Assembly (NCBI GenBank): GCA_965203045.1
Contig: OZ241850.1
Span: forward strand, 744,001-808,000
Source: G965203045 sp965203045
GTDB taxonomy: Bacteria > Pseudomonadota > Gammaproteobacteria > PS1 > Pseudothioglobaceae
Length of the DNA: 64,000 bases
Direction: 5' to 3'
A program made the position numbers and the translations under genes. The notes below the pieces were generated by a model. The model ran no database searches, was not told the origin of the DNA, and worked only from the letters and a program-made list of their open reading frames with translations. Below, one piece after another: positions 35,837-44,975 of this stretch; positions within the stretch are counted from its first letter, which is position 1, and every line of letters begins with the position of its first letter.

Positions 35837-36676
35837 GTGCAATTTCTAACCACCATCAATCAAATCCAAAACTGGGCTAAAAAAATAAAATCACAAGGCA
35901 AAACCACTGCCCTTGTGCCCACTATGGGCGGGATACATGGTGGGCATTTGGCATTAGTTAGTAGGGCACAAGAGGTAGCAGATGTGGTAGTGGTTAGTAT
36001 TTTTATAAATACTGCTCAGTTTGGCAAAAATGAAGACTTTGCCGCATATCCACGCAATATAGCAGAAGATAGCCGCATTTTAGCAAATGTTAGCGTTGAT
36101 GTTATTTTCACGCCGAGTGAGCGAGAGATTTATCCACTGGCACAAGGGTTTAAAATTCAAGCGCCCAGTATCGCCAATAAATATTGTGGCGCTTCTAGGC
36201 CGGTATTTTTCCATGGTATTAGTTTGGCGGTGCTCAAACTGCTTAATATAATTCGTCCCAATTATGCTCTTTTTGGACAGAAAGACTGGCAACAACTACA
36301 CATTGTCAAATTATTGGCAAGGGATTTTTTTCTGCCAACTAAAATTATTGATGTGCCAACAGCAAGAGAGAACGACGGTGTGGCGATGAGTACTAGAAAC
36401 CAATATTTAGACAATAAACAGCGCAAAGAAGCTAGTTTATTGTATCAAACATTGGTATTTGCTAAGGGTCAAATTGAGCAAAAAGAAGATATTGCTAGCA
36501 CTAAAAAAGAGGCGCTTAGCAGGCTTGGCGCAGTGTTTGTGGTTGATTATTTTGAAACGATTGATGAGACAACTTTGCTAGTGGTGAATAAACCCACAAA
36601 TAATATGAGGATAATTGCCGGCGTTTATTTAGGTAAAATTAGACTTATTGATAATATAAAGGTAGATTATGTTTAA
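35837..36676 (+). CDS. panC: Pantothenate synthetase
   Basis: Joins pantoate and beta-alanine with ATP. Family blocks: LVPTMGGIHGGHLALV (nucleotide-binding HxGH motif, here with Gly where Glu is usual), VSIFINTAQFGKNEDFAAYPR, FHGISLAVLKLLNIIRPNYALFGQKDWQQL and VPTARENDGVAMSTRNQYL. I set the start at GTG 35837 (reads QFLTTINQIQNW), giving 279 residues. The frame is open upstream to 35777 but that part overlaps drmB's conserved C-terminus. The start lies one base after the drmB stop, so translation is probably coupled to the cassette. nfuA overlaps its end by 8 nt. Confidence 0.94.
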   Translation: MQFLTTINQIQNWAKKIKSQGKTTALVPTMGGIHGGHLALVSRAQEVADVVVVSIFINTAQFGKNEDFAAYPRNIAEDSRILANVSVDVIFTPSEREIYPLAQGFKIQAPSIANKYCGASRPVFFHGISLAVLKLLNIIRPNYALFGQKDWQQLHIVKLLARDFFLPTKIIDVPTARENDGVAMSTRNQYLDNKQRKEASLLYQTLVFAKGQIEQKEDIASTKKEALSRLGAVFVVDYFETIDETTLLVVNKPTNNMRIIAGVYLGKIRLIDNIKVDYV

Positions 36677-37247
36677 AATAGATAACACGGCAGAGCGCTA
36701 TATTGCCGACTTGTTTGCTGAACAGGACGACAAAACTTTGGCGCTTAAAGTGGATATCAACCAGCCGGGTACACCTATGGCAACTGTTGGATTTAACTTT
36801 TGCTTTCCTAAGGATTTATCCAAAACTTATAAAAAGTTTGCCTATAAAGGTTTTGATGCTTTTATAGATGAGGCTAATATTGGCTATTTAGAGGGCTCAG
36901 AGGTGCAGTTAAAGACCGAGCAAGGACAACAAAAACTTACTATTCTAGCCCCTAATTCAAAAGGCGATACCCCCAAAGATGATGCCCCACTCAAAGAACG
37001 TATTGCTTATGTTTTAGCTGCTGAAGTCAATCCGCAACTTGCTAGTCATGGCGGTTTTGCGGAATTGGTAGAAATTACTGATGATAACTCGGTGGTGCTT
37101 AATTTTGGCGGCGGTTGTCAAGGTTGCAGTTCGGTAAAACTAACCTTAAAAAATGGAGTTGAGACACAATTAAAAGCTAGATTTCCAGAAATTAAGGGAG
37201 TGCTGGATGCCACTGACCACACTAACAAAGAAAACGCCTATATGTGA
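36669..37247 (+). CDS. nfuA: Fe-S biogenesis protein NfuA
   Basis: 192 residues: an N-terminal A-type-like domain (AVGFNFCFPKDLSKTYKKF region) and a C-terminal NifU-like domain with the cluster-carrying CxxC in NFGGGCQGCSSVKLTLKNGVE. It delivers 4Fe-4S clusters to apoproteins such as BioB or respiratory enzymes. The start overlaps panC by 8 nt. Confidence 0.94.
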   Translation: MFKIDNTAERYIADLFAEQDDKTLALKVDINQPGTPMATVGFNFCFPKDLSKTYKKFAYKGFDAFIDEANIGYLEGSEVQLKTEQGQQKLTILAPNSKGDTPKDDAPLKERIAYVLAAEVNPQLASHGGFAELVEITDDNSVVLNFGGGCQGCSSVKLTLKNGVETQLKARFPEIKGVLDATDHTNKENAYM

Positions 37248-37331
37248 GGCAGTCCCTATTTGATTTTAACTAGTTTAGGTGTTGTTTATTGATAGTAGCG
37301 GCTTGTGGGCAATGGCTAGTGAAATATTTTT

Positions 37332-38240
37332 ATGGGTGAATTTGAGTTAATTGATGAGTATTTTGGCTGGGGGGATATTGGTGATGATGGAGCTATGGTT
37401 AATGTTCCTAAGGGCTGCCAATTAGTCAGCAGTATTGATACTTTAATTGCGGGTAAGCATTTTTTAACCGAAGCTAGTCCTGCTGATGTTGCTTATAAGG
37501 CATTAGCAGTGAATTTAAGCGATATAGCGGCGATGGGGGCTATGCCAAAATGGTTTAGTTTGGCGTTGACTATCCCCAGCATTGACCACCACTGGCTGGA
37601 TAATTTTTCTGCCTCTCTTAGGAAAACAGCGAAAAAATTTGGCATTAGCTTAATTGGCGGCGATACTACTTGTGGGCATTTGAGCATTAGTATTGCTATA
37701 TTAGGCATCACCCCTAAAAATAAAGCGCTATTAAGAGGCGGGGCTAAGGTTGGTGATAGTATTTATGTATCTAACACACTTGGTGCAGCAGCACTGGCGT
37801 TAAAACAGGCACAACAAGGTGAGAAAAATATTGCCCCTCCGCTATTGTCCGCCTTGTGCCGTCCGCAGCCACAAGTATCCTTAGGGCAAGCATTATTGCC
37901 TATTGCTAGTGCTTGTATTGATATCTCTGATGGTTTGTTGGCTGATTTAGGGCATATATTAAACCGAAGCAACGTTGGCGCGGTCATTGATGTTAAGGCA
38001 TTGCCGCTGTTCGGGCAAGTAGAAGAGTATATTAACAGAACACAAGATTGGTGCATTGTGCTAGCGGGCGGGGATGATTATCAGTTGTGTTGGACAGTTT
38101 CTAGACGAGGCGAGGATAAATTAAATGCGCTTAGCAAGCGCTTTCGGGTTAGTAGAGTTGGTATTATTACCAATAAAAGCAAAGGATTAGTTGTTAAAGG
38201 CACTGATATTAGCAAATGTCAGCCTTACCAACACTTTTAA
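37332..38240 (+). CDS. thiL: Thiamine-monophosphate kinase
   Basis: Makes thiamine pyrophosphate from thiamine phosphate; PurM/AIR-synthase-like fold. N-terminal GEFELIDEYF and GDIGDDGAMV, then VSSIDTLIAGKHF, VNLSDIAAMGAMP, LIGGDTTCG, and CIDISDGLLADLGHIL, and VLAGGDDYQLCWTV. 302 residues, slightly shorter than E. coli ThiL. Its last 32 nt overlap the convergent pdxB. An 84-nt gap to nfuA shows no riboswitch. Confidence 0.94.
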   Translation: MGEFELIDEYFGWGDIGDDGAMVNVPKGCQLVSSIDTLIAGKHFLTEASPADVAYKALAVNLSDIAAMGAMPKWFSLALTIPSIDHHWLDNFSASLRKTAKKFGISLIGGDTTCGHLSISIAILGITPKNKALLRGGAKVGDSIYVSNTLGAAALALKQAQQGEKNIAPPLLSALCRPQPQVSLGQALLPIASACIDISDGLLADLGHILNRSNVGAVIDVKALPLFGQVEEYINRTQDWCIVLAGGDDYQLCWTVSRRGEDKLNALSKRFRVSRVGIITNKSKGLVVKGTDISKCQPYQHF

Positions 38241-39270
38241 AGACATTGTAGTAGTGTTGCCACTCGTAGCGGGGCGGATAGTGACTTCGATAATGTTCAA
38301 AAGCCTTAGGATTGTCTAGGTAGGCGCTATCTTTTTTAAAATCATAAATACCATTTAGCAGGGTTTTTAAGTTGTTGGTGTTAATGTTTTTAAGTTGCGG
38401 TTTGGCTATTGTTTTTAGAGCCTTATTGGGCTTTATGCCAACAAAATTGCACAAGCCAACATAGGCTAAATAACTACCCATAAGCTTCGCATCAATAGAA
38501 TGTCCAGCAATGTGTGGTGTTGCTAAGTAAGCGTTGTTTTTTAGGCTTTGGTTAATGTGTGGCTCATTTTCCCAGCAGTCAATTACATTAGCCTTAGTTG
38601 GTATATTTTGCCAAACTATCTCATCAATTACCCCGCCGCGAGCAGTATTGATAACAATGGCGTTATTGTTAATTAAATTAGCATTATTAGTGTTTAGCAA
38701 ATGGTAGCTGGGATAAGTACCAATTTTGGTAAGCGGGGTGTGAAAGGAGACGATATCAGCTTTTAGCGCAGTTGTTAAATCTACAAAGGTTGGCAAATTT
38801 TCAAGCGCTTGTCTAGGCGGGTCGTTGAGCAAAGTTTTAATACCTAATGCTTGGGCTTTGCGGTTTAAGTGTTTACCAACATTGCCAACGCCGATAATAG
38901 CTAAGGTTTTATCTTTTAGCTTAAATTGATAATTATCTGCTAAATTAACCAAGACGTTTATCACATACTCGGCTACCGCGTTTGCATTACATCCAGTGGC
39001 GCTGGCAAGGTTGATATTTTGTCGCTTTAGGTAATCTAGGTCAATGTGGTCTATGCCAGCAACCGTGTTGCCTATAAAGCGCACTTTGGTATTTTTAAGT
39101 AGCGCTGCGTCCACTTTGGTACGTGAACGAATGATTAAAAAATCACTTTTTTGTTTTAGTAGAACATTATTATCAATCTTTTTGCCTGCAAGGGCTGTAA
39201 TATTACCAAATGAAGCAAATATTTGCTTGCTGGCATATACCGTGCTATCAAGTATTAAATTATAATTCAT
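38209..39270 (-). CDS. pdxB: Erythronate-4-phosphate dehydrogenase
   Basis: D-isomer-specific 2-hydroxyacid dehydrogenase of the DXP-independent vitamin B6 route. Rossmann motif GVGNVGKHL, catalytic Arg in NTARGGVIDE, Glu in CWENEPHIN, and His in ATPHIAGHSIDAK; the last block is the PdxB-type HIAGxS rather than that of PGDH. The C-terminal domain ends YPPRYEWQHYYN. 353 residues. ctaA lies 2 nt upstream on the same strand. Confidence 0.92.
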   Translation of the reverse strand: MNYNLILDSTVYASKQIFASFGNITALAGKKIDNNVLLKQKSDFLIIRSRTKVDAALLKNTKVRFIGNTVAGIDHIDLDYLKRQNINLASATGCNANAVAEYVINVLVNLADNYQFKLKDKTLAIIGVGNVGKHLNRKAQALGIKTLLNDPPRQALENLPTFVDLTTALKADIVSFHTPLTKIGTYPSYHLLNTNNANLINNNAIVINTARGGVIDEIVWQNIPTKANVIDCWENEPHINQSLKNNAYLATPHIAGHSIDAKLMGSYLAYVGLCNFVGIKPNKALKTIAKPQLKNINTNNLKTLLNGIYDFKKDSAYLDNPKAFEHYRSHYPPRYEWQHYYNVFKSVGKADIC

Positions 39271-39272
39271 AA

Positions 39273-40256
39273 CTAAGCCCGCAGCGATAGGCTAGCTAGT
39301 AAGTTTATTAAAGATAGTAGTAGCAATAAGGCAAATAAGTTGTGCAAAACCGCAATGGTTAGTGGTAGCGACAATACCACATTTAAAATCCCTAGACTAA
39401 TTTGCGCGCTTAGTAATATTAAGATTAGCAGCGCTTTATTTCGCAATTGTTTGTAGGCTTTTAGTCTTAGCGCTAAGGCGATAAGGGTAATTATGACTAG
39501 TAGGGCGCCAAAGCGGTGTAATAATTGAATGGCGATACGTTGTTCAGTTTCTAAAACACCGTATTCATAATTAACTCCAAGTGGTAGTGTTGGCAGTAAG
39601 GCTTGGGTAAAATTTAGACCATCGGGTAGCCAGCTGCCAAGACAAGTTGGGAAAAAGTCTCCACAAGATAGCGCGGCGTAATTAGCGCTAGTCCAGCCGC
39701 CAAGCAGAATTTGGCTACCAACTACCAGCAAAGCAATCCAGACCCAAGGCTTTAATTTAGCGTTATTAGCAAATATAGTAGCGCTTCTAGCAGCGCACCT
39801 CTTTAGTAAATAAAAAATACAACTAACGGTAATCATTCCTCCAGCTAGATGTAGCACTACAATTAGTGGATGTAATAATTCGGTAACAGTGAGCATACCT
39901 AGCAAACCTTGAAGCACAACTAATACTAATAATATCAGTATAAATTTTCTCTCAAAGCTGTTGATAGGCAGGCTTTTAGGTTGCCTTAGCGTGAGCATGC
40001 TTAAAATAAGAATAACCAGCCCCAATAAACTTGCGGCGTAGCGATGTGCCATTTCTGTCCATGCTTTTATACGCCAAGCGGCATAAGAGTCGGTACTGTT
40101 TTCAGGCGGGGTAATTTGTTCAGGCACGATAATGCCTCCATAGCAAGTGGGCCAATCAGGACAGCCCAAGCCAGCGTTTGTTAAACGCGTATAAGCGCCT
40201 AAAATAACAACAATAATGCCTAATAATAAGGCTGTTTTTAATAATCTATCAACCAT
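39273..40256 (-). CDS. ctaA: Heme A synthase (COX15/CtaA)
   Basis: Eight-helix membrane protein that oxidises heme O to heme A for the aa3 oxidase encoded just across the divergent gap. Heme-ligand His residues lie in TEMAHRYAASLLG, VVLHLAGGM, LLHRFGALLV and AVLHNLFALL; N-terminal GAYTRLTNAGLGCPDWPTCYG is the COX15 signature. 327 residues. ctaB (heme O synthase) is not in the window. Confidence 0.95.
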   Translation of the reverse strand: MVDRLLKTALLLGIIVVILGAYTRLTNAGLGCPDWPTCYGGIIVPEQITPPENSTDSYAAWRIKAWTEMAHRYAASLLGLVILILSMLTLRQPKSLPINSFERKFILILLVLVVLQGLLGMLTVTELLHPLIVVLHLAGGMITVSCIFYLLKRCAARSATIFANNAKLKPWVWIALLVVGSQILLGGWTSANYAALSCGDFFPTCLGSWLPDGLNFTQALLPTLPLGVNYEYGVLETEQRIAIQLLHRFGALLVIITLIALALRLKAYKQLRNKALLILILLSAQISLGILNVVLSLPLTIAVLHNLFALLLLLSLINLLASLSLRA

Positions 40257-40367
40257 CAGTTAAACGTTGTGCCATAATATTTTGTTTAAGCATGTCAGGT
40301 CGTTTTTATTACCACCATAATTTAGCTCTTTTTAACCAAACTGACTTGCATTATAAACTTAACTAGG

Positions 40368-40373
40368 TATAAT
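40368..40373 (+). promoter_or_regulatory. Candidate -10 box for the cytochrome oxidase operon
   Basis: TATAAT with a partial -35 (TTGCAT, 40346-40351, spacing 16), about 90 nt upstream of the coxB start in the 207-nt gap to ctaA. Best promoter-like sequence in that gap. Confidence 0.45.
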
Positions 40374-40463
40374 GTTGCACAAACCGTTAAATTTGCATTC
40401 ATAATACATTACTACGCAATTATACAATGCTTGCTAAAATATTTTTTTAACTCACAAAAACTA

Positions 40464-41573
40464 ATGAAAAAGTTGCTCAATTCTATCGCCTTATCATTGC
40501 TTATAATTCCACTACATTTGGCTGCTGATTATGGGCTAAATATGCCTAGGGGTGTTTCTAGCATTAGCCGCGATATTTATGACCTGCATATGCTTATATT
40601 TTGGATCTGCGTTGTCATCGGCATTGGTGTGTTTGGGGCTATGTTCTATTCTATTATCAAGCATCGTAAATCAAAAGGCGCGCTGGCAAGTAATTTTCAT
40701 GAAAGCACAACTATTGAGTTACTTTGGACTGCAATTCCGATTCTAATACTAGTTTTAATGGCGGTACCCGCTACTAAAACTCTTATTGACCTAGAAGATA
40801 CTTCTAAGGCTGATATAGCGGTTAAAATTACCGGTTGGCAGTGGAAGTGGCAATACGAATATCCCAAAGAAGGCATTAATTTTTTCTCTAACCTTGCCCA
40901 AGCAAGTCGCGACAACATCAAAGACCCAAGTGATATTGATAATTATTTATTAGATGTAGATAAGCCCTTAGTGCTACCAACTGGCAAAAAAATCCGTTTT
41001 TTACTAACCTCGGCTGATGTTATTCATTCTTGGTGGGTGCCGGATTTAGGGGTAAAACAGGATGCAATCCCCGGGTTTATTAATGATGCTTGGGTGATAA
41101 TTGACAAGCCCGGGACTTATCGTGGGCAATGCACAGAGCTTTGTGGTAAAGACCATGCATTTATGCCGGTGGTAGTAGAGGCAAAAGCGCCTGAGGATTA
41201 TAGACAGTGGCTAAATCAACAAAAAAAGGCAATAGCTGCTGCTAGCGCTGGCGCTGATAAAGTTTGGACTAAAAATGATTTAATGATAGAGGGTAAAAAA
41301 GTTTATAACGCCTCGTGTGCTGTTTGCCATGGCCAAACTGGGGCTGGCATTGCCGGGGCTTTTCCGCCAATTACCAATAGTCCAATTAGCCAAGGCGAGG
41401 TTGACAAACATATTGATATTGTCTTAAACGGCAAGGCCGGCACCGCTATGCAAGCCTTTAAGGCGCAATTAAACGATATCCAAGCCGCCGCCGTTATTAC
41501 TTATGAGAGAAATGCCCTTGGTAATAATAGCGGCGATGTTATCCAGCCTTCGGCTATTAAATCGGCGCGTTAA
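40464..41573 (+). CDS. coxB: Cytochrome c oxidase subunit II with fused cytochrome c domain
   Basis: From ATG 40464 (MKKLLNSIALSLLIIPLHLAADYG) a signal peptide is followed by two membrane helices and the CuA cupredoxin domain: WQWKWQYEYP, DVIHSWWVPDLGVKQDAIPG and the CuA ligands in CTELCGKDHAFM. A C-terminal class I cytochrome c domain carries CAVCHG, with a later Met. This caa3-like fusion lets the enzyme take electrons directly from cytochrome c. The frame is also open from TTG 40431, but that adds no usual sequence. coxA follows after 15 nt. Confidence 0.95.
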   Translation: MKKLLNSIALSLLIIPLHLAADYGLNMPRGVSSISRDIYDLHMLIFWICVVIGIGVFGAMFYSIIKHRKSKGALASNFHESTTIELLWTAIPILILVLMAVPATKTLIDLEDTSKADIAVKITGWQWKWQYEYPKEGINFFSNLAQASRDNIKDPSDIDNYLLDVDKPLVLPTGKKIRFLLTSADVIHSWWVPDLGVKQDAIPGFINDAWVIIDKPGTYRGQCTELCGKDHAFMPVVVEAKAPEDYRQWLNQQKKAIAAASAGADKVWTKNDLMIEGKKVYNASCAVCHGQTGAGIAGAFPPITNSPISQGEVDKHIDIVLNGKAGTAMQAFKAQLNDIQAAAVITYERNALGNNSGDVIQPSAIKSAR

Positions 41574-41588
41574 TTTTAGGAGCAAATT

Positions 41589-43214
41589 ATGCAAGCAACA
41601 ACGACTACTATGGATACAGAAGGCCATCATCATGCCCCCAGTGGCTTATTAAGATGGATTAAAACTACCAACCATAAAGACATCGGCACTTTGTATTTAT
41701 GGTTCTCATTTTTGATGTTGTTAATTGGCGGGGCAATGGCAATGGTAATTCGCGCTGAATTATTTCAACCTGGGTTGCAATTAGTTGATCCGCACTTTTT
41801 TAATCAAATGACAACTATGCACGGTTTGATTATGATATTTGGCGCTATTATGCCGGCAATGGTAGGCTTAGCTAATTGGCAAATACCACTGATGGTGGGC
41901 GCTAAGGATATGGCCCTACCTAGGATGAATAATTATAGCTTTTGGATTTTACCATTTGCTGGGGCTATGCTGATAAGCACTTTGTTTATGCAAGGTGGGG
42001 GACCTGCTTTTGGCTGGACTTTTTACGCTCCTCTTTCTACCACATTTGCACCAGACAGCACCGACTTTTTTATTTTTGCTATCCATTTGCTAGGCATATC
42101 ATCAATTATGGGAGCTATTAATATTATTGCTACTGTGCTTAATATGCGCGCTCCAGACATGAGGCTGATGGATATGCCTCTTTTTGTTTGGACTTGGTTG
42201 ATTACCGCATTTTTACTAATTGCCGCAATGCCAGTTTTAGCCGGTGCGGTTACTATGATGCTTACTGATAGAAACTTCGGCACCAGCTTTTTTGACGCCG
42301 CTGGTGGTGGTGACCCAGTAATGTTTCAGCATATTTTTTGGTTTTTTGGACATCCTGAGGTTTATATTATGATTTTGCCTGCTTTTGGAGTGGTGTCTCA
42401 AATTTTACCAACCTTTGCTCGTAAGCCGTTATTTGGTTATAGTTCTATGGTGTATGCAACAGTTTCTATCGCCTTGCTTTCTTTTATTGTTTGGGCGCAT
42501 CATATGTTTTTAGTAGGCATGCCTATTGCAGGGCAGATTTATTTTATGTATGCAACTATGTTAATTGCTGTCCCTACCGGGGTTAAGGTCTTTAATTGGG
42601 TGGCGACTATGTGGAAAGGTTCAATGACTTTTGAAACCCCGATGTTATGGACGCTTGCCTTTATTATTTTATTTACCATTGGCGGCTTTTCAGGACTGAT
42701 GTTAGGCATTGTTCCGGCTGATATTCAATACCATGACACTTATTTTGTAGTAGCACACTTTCACTATGTGCTGGTAACTGGCTCTTTATTTGCTATTATT
42801 GCTGCGGTGTTTTACTGGTTGCCTAAATGGTGTGGCAGGATGTATAATGAACCCCTAGCTAAAATTCATTTTTGGTGGTCATTAATCTCGGTAAATGTAT
42901 TATTCTTTCCGCAACACTTTTTAGGTTTGGCTGGTATGCCTAGACGCATCCCAGATTATGCTTTGCAGTTTGCCGATTTTAATGTAATCTCTAGTATTGG
43001 CGGGTTTGCTTTTGGCGCTTCGTTTATTTTATTAGCCTATATTATTGTTGATGCAATTCGTAGCGGTGAAAAAATAGCAGAACCTCGGGTTTGGGAAGGC
43101 GCTAAAGGTTTGGAATGGACGCTACCAACTCCGCCGCCTTACCATACTTTTAATACTCCGCCTAGTAAAGAGCTGATTTTTAAAGAGTCGTCTAATAGCG
43201 CGCACAGTTATTGA
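41589..43214 (+). CDS. coxA: Cytochrome c oxidase subunit I
   Basis: 541-residue, 12-helix heme-copper oxidase subunit of the A-family. Heme a ligand in MTTMHGLIMIFGAIMP, CuB and cross-linked Tyr in GHPEVYIMILPAFG, CuB pair HHMF, and heme ligands in VAHFHYVLVTG. K-channel and D-channel regions look normal (NQ-type residues in LANWQIPLMVGAKDMALPRMN). Preceded by AGGAGCAA near the ATG, a good Shine-Dalgarno. The TGA stop shows that TGA is read as stop here. Confidence 0.98.
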   Translation: MQATTTTMDTEGHHHAPSGLLRWIKTTNHKDIGTLYLWFSFLMLLIGGAMAMVIRAELFQPGLQLVDPHFFNQMTTMHGLIMIFGAIMPAMVGLANWQIPLMVGAKDMALPRMNNYSFWILPFAGAMLISTLFMQGGGPAFGWTFYAPLSTTFAPDSTDFFIFAIHLLGISSIMGAINIIATVLNMRAPDMRLMDMPLFVWTWLITAFLLIAAMPVLAGAVTMMLTDRNFGTSFFDAAGGGDPVMFQHIFWFFGHPEVYIMILPAFGVVSQILPTFARKPLFGYSSMVYATVSIALLSFIVWAHHMFLVGMPIAGQIYFMYATMLIAVPTGVKVFNWVATMWKGSMTFETPMLWTLAFIILFTIGGFSGLMLGIVPADIQYHDTYFVVAHFHYVLVTGSLFAIIAAVFYWLPKWCGRMYNEPLAKIHFWWSLISVNVLFFPQHFLGLAGMPRRIPDYALQFADFNVISSIGGFAFGASFILLAYIIVDAIRSGEKIAEPRVWEGAKGLEWTLPTPPPYHTFNTPPSKELIFKESSNSAHSY

Positions 43215-43215
43215 T

Positions 43216-43308
43216 ATGGGCGGCAATAAGGGAGCGGTTGTTACCGCAATTATTGTTGCCGCACTTGCTGTTGCGGTATATTTAATAACTATTATTAGTA
43301 ATATTTAA
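43216..43308 (+). CDS. Small single-helix protein of the cox operon (30 residues)
   Basis: ATG at 43216, one base after the coxA stop, encodes a 30-residue peptide: MGGNKGAVVTAIIVA followed by a hydrophobic helix (AALAVAVYLITIISNI). Its stop overlaps the Cox11 ATG by one base (TAATG). Many proteobacterial cox operons have a very small one-helix cytochrome oxidase assembly protein at just this place. The tight spacing on both sides and the helix support it as a real gene. Confidence 0.65.
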   Translation: MGGNKGAVVTAIIVAALAVAVYLITIISNI

Positions 43309-43853
43309 TGGCTACGAGAAATCCTCCCGGCAAAATTTTTTGGCTAAAATTAATAAGCGTGCCAGTGCTTATGTTTGGTTTTGCTTTTTTGATGGTGCCT
43401 CTATATGACGCTTTTTGCAAATTAACGGGCTTAAATGGCAAAACCAGTGGTAGTATCAGCAATCAAACTGAGTTCGTTGTTGATAATAATAGGATAGTTA
43501 GTATTGATTTTTTTGCCGATGTTAGCGCAGGGTTTCCGGTTAATTTTAGACCATTAACTAAGAGTATGGTTGTAATTCCAGGTAAGCATTATACAGTTGA
43601 ATATTTAGCCCAAAATACCAGTGATAAAACTATTGTCGGACAAGCCATTCCCAGCGTTGCCCCGGGGCTAGCAGCAGCGCATTTTAAAAAGTTAGAGTGT
43701 TTTTGTTTTGAAAGGCAAACGTTTTTGCCAAAACAAGTTGTTAAAATGCCAGTGCGGTTTGTTATTGACTCAGAACTAGATAAGGCGATTGTTGATGTGA
43801 GTATGTCGTATAAGTTTTTTAGAATAGAACAAAAAGGAGAGAATAGTGGATAG
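43308..43853 (+). CDS. ctaG: Cytochrome c oxidase assembly protein Cox11/CtaG
   Basis: 181 residues. Copper chaperone for the CuB site; one N-terminal membrane helix (FWLKLISVPVLMFGFAFLMVPLYDAFCKLTG) and a periplasmic Ig-like domain with the copper motif ECFCFERQ near residue 125. coxC starts 8 nt before its stop, at a GTG. Confidence 0.95.
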   Translation: MATRNPPGKIFWLKLISVPVLMFGFAFLMVPLYDAFCKLTGLNGKTSGSISNQTEFVVDNNRIVSIDFFADVSAGFPVNFRPLTKSMVVIPGKHYTVEYLAQNTSDKTIVGQAIPSVAPGLAAAHFKKLECFCFERQTFLPKQVVKMPVRFVIDSELDKAIVDVSMSYKFFRIEQKGENSG

Positions 43854-44724
43854 CACTAAAGGATATTATATTCCCGAAGGCAGTTATTGGCCCTTTGTGG
43901 GTTCGGTGGCTTTGTTTATTATGCTATTTGGTTTTGCTAGTGGCTTGCACGGCGGCGTTGTTGGTTTTTCAGCAATGGCGCTAGGCGCTGCTATTTTATT
44001 ATTTATGATGTTTGGTTGGTTTGGACAAGTAATTAAGGAGAGTGAGTCTGGTACTTATAATATTCAAGTAGATAGGTCATTTCGTTGGGGTATGGGATGG
44101 TTTATTTTTTCTGAGGTAATGTTCTTTGCGGCTTTTTTCGGGGCTTTGTTTTATGCGCGTATATTTTCTGTGCCGTGGTTAGGGGGCGAGGGTGGCGCTG
44201 CAGCAATTGCTACTCAAGCTGTGCTTTGGCCAGATTTTATCAATCAATGGCCGCTATTACTAAATCCTGATGCCGATAAATTTGCCTCGCCAACAGCTTT
44301 GGTAAATACTTGGGGCATTCCTGCGCTAAATACCTTATTGTTGTTATCATCAGGCGTTACTATTACTTGGGCGCATTATGCCCTTAGAAGTGATAATCGT
44401 AGTCAGTTAATAGCTGCCATGATGGCAACCATAGTTTTAGGGGTATTATTTTTAGGATTTCAAATTTATGAATATGGTCATGCTTATACCGATTTGAATT
44501 TAAAGCTTACTTCTGGTATTTATGGTAGCACTTTTTATATGCTCACTGGTTTTCACGGCTTTCATGTAACCTTAGGCGCTATAATGCTTACTGTTATTCT
44601 TATGCGCTGTATTCGCGGTCATTTTAATAGGCAGCGCCATTTTGCTTTTGAAGCGGTAGCGTGGTATTGGCATTTTGTTGATGTTGTTTGGCTTGGGTTA
44701 TTTATATTCGTATATTGGCTCTAG
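43846..44724 (+). CDS. coxC: Cytochrome c oxidase subunit III
   Basis: 292 residues, seven helices. Typical blocks: GYYIPEGSYWPFVGSVALF, RWGMGWFIFSEVMFFAAFFGALFYAR, NTLLLLSSGVTITWAHYAL, YGSTFYMLTGFHGFHVTLGAIML and the ending AVAWYWHFVDVVWLGLFIFVYWL. The start is GTG 43846, overlapping ctaG by 8 nt. Confidence 0.96.
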   Translation: MDSTKGYYIPEGSYWPFVGSVALFIMLFGFASGLHGGVVGFSAMALGAAILLFMMFGWFGQVIKESESGTYNIQVDRSFRWGMGWFIFSEVMFFAAFFGALFYARIFSVPWLGGEGGAAAIATQAVLWPDFINQWPLLLNPDADKFASPTALVNTWGIPALNTLLLLSSGVTITWAHYALRSDNRSQLIAAMMATIVLGVLFLGFQIYEYGHAYTDLNLKLTSGIYGSTFYMLTGFHGFHVTLGAIMLTVILMRCIRGHFNRQRHFAFEAVAWYWHFVDVVWLGLFIFVYWL

Positions 44725-44745
44725 TCGCCAAAAGTTTAGAGTGGC

Positions 44746-44973
44746 ATGTTAAAAGCTGTTGTTATTGTTTTTTTGATTGCAATTTTGGCGAGTTTGGGTT
44801 CTGCTTTGTTAGCATTGGTGCGCGTTGAGGATGACAAAAGCGCTGATCAGGCAAGATCAAATAGGCTATTTAAGTCTTTGGTATGGCGCATTAGCTTATC
44901 GCTTATTCTATTTATAATACTGTTAATTGCTTATGGCTTAGGCTTTATAACACCGCCACAACCCTTAATTTAG
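44746..44973 (+). CDS. Twin-transmembrane protein (DUF2909-like)
   Basis: 75 residues with two hydrophobic helices (residues 1-25 and ~50-70) separated by a charged loop (RVEDDKSADQARSNRLFKSL). This is the DUF2909 layout commonly seen between coxC and the SCO/SURF1 genes in Gammaproteobacteria. Function unknown; the position suggests a part in oxidase assembly. The next gene starts 2 nt after its stop. Confidence 0.75.
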   Translation: MLKAVVIVFLIAILASLGSALLALVRVEDDKSADQARSNRLFKSLVWRISLSLILFIILLIAYGLGFITPPQPLI

Positions 44974-44975
44974 TC

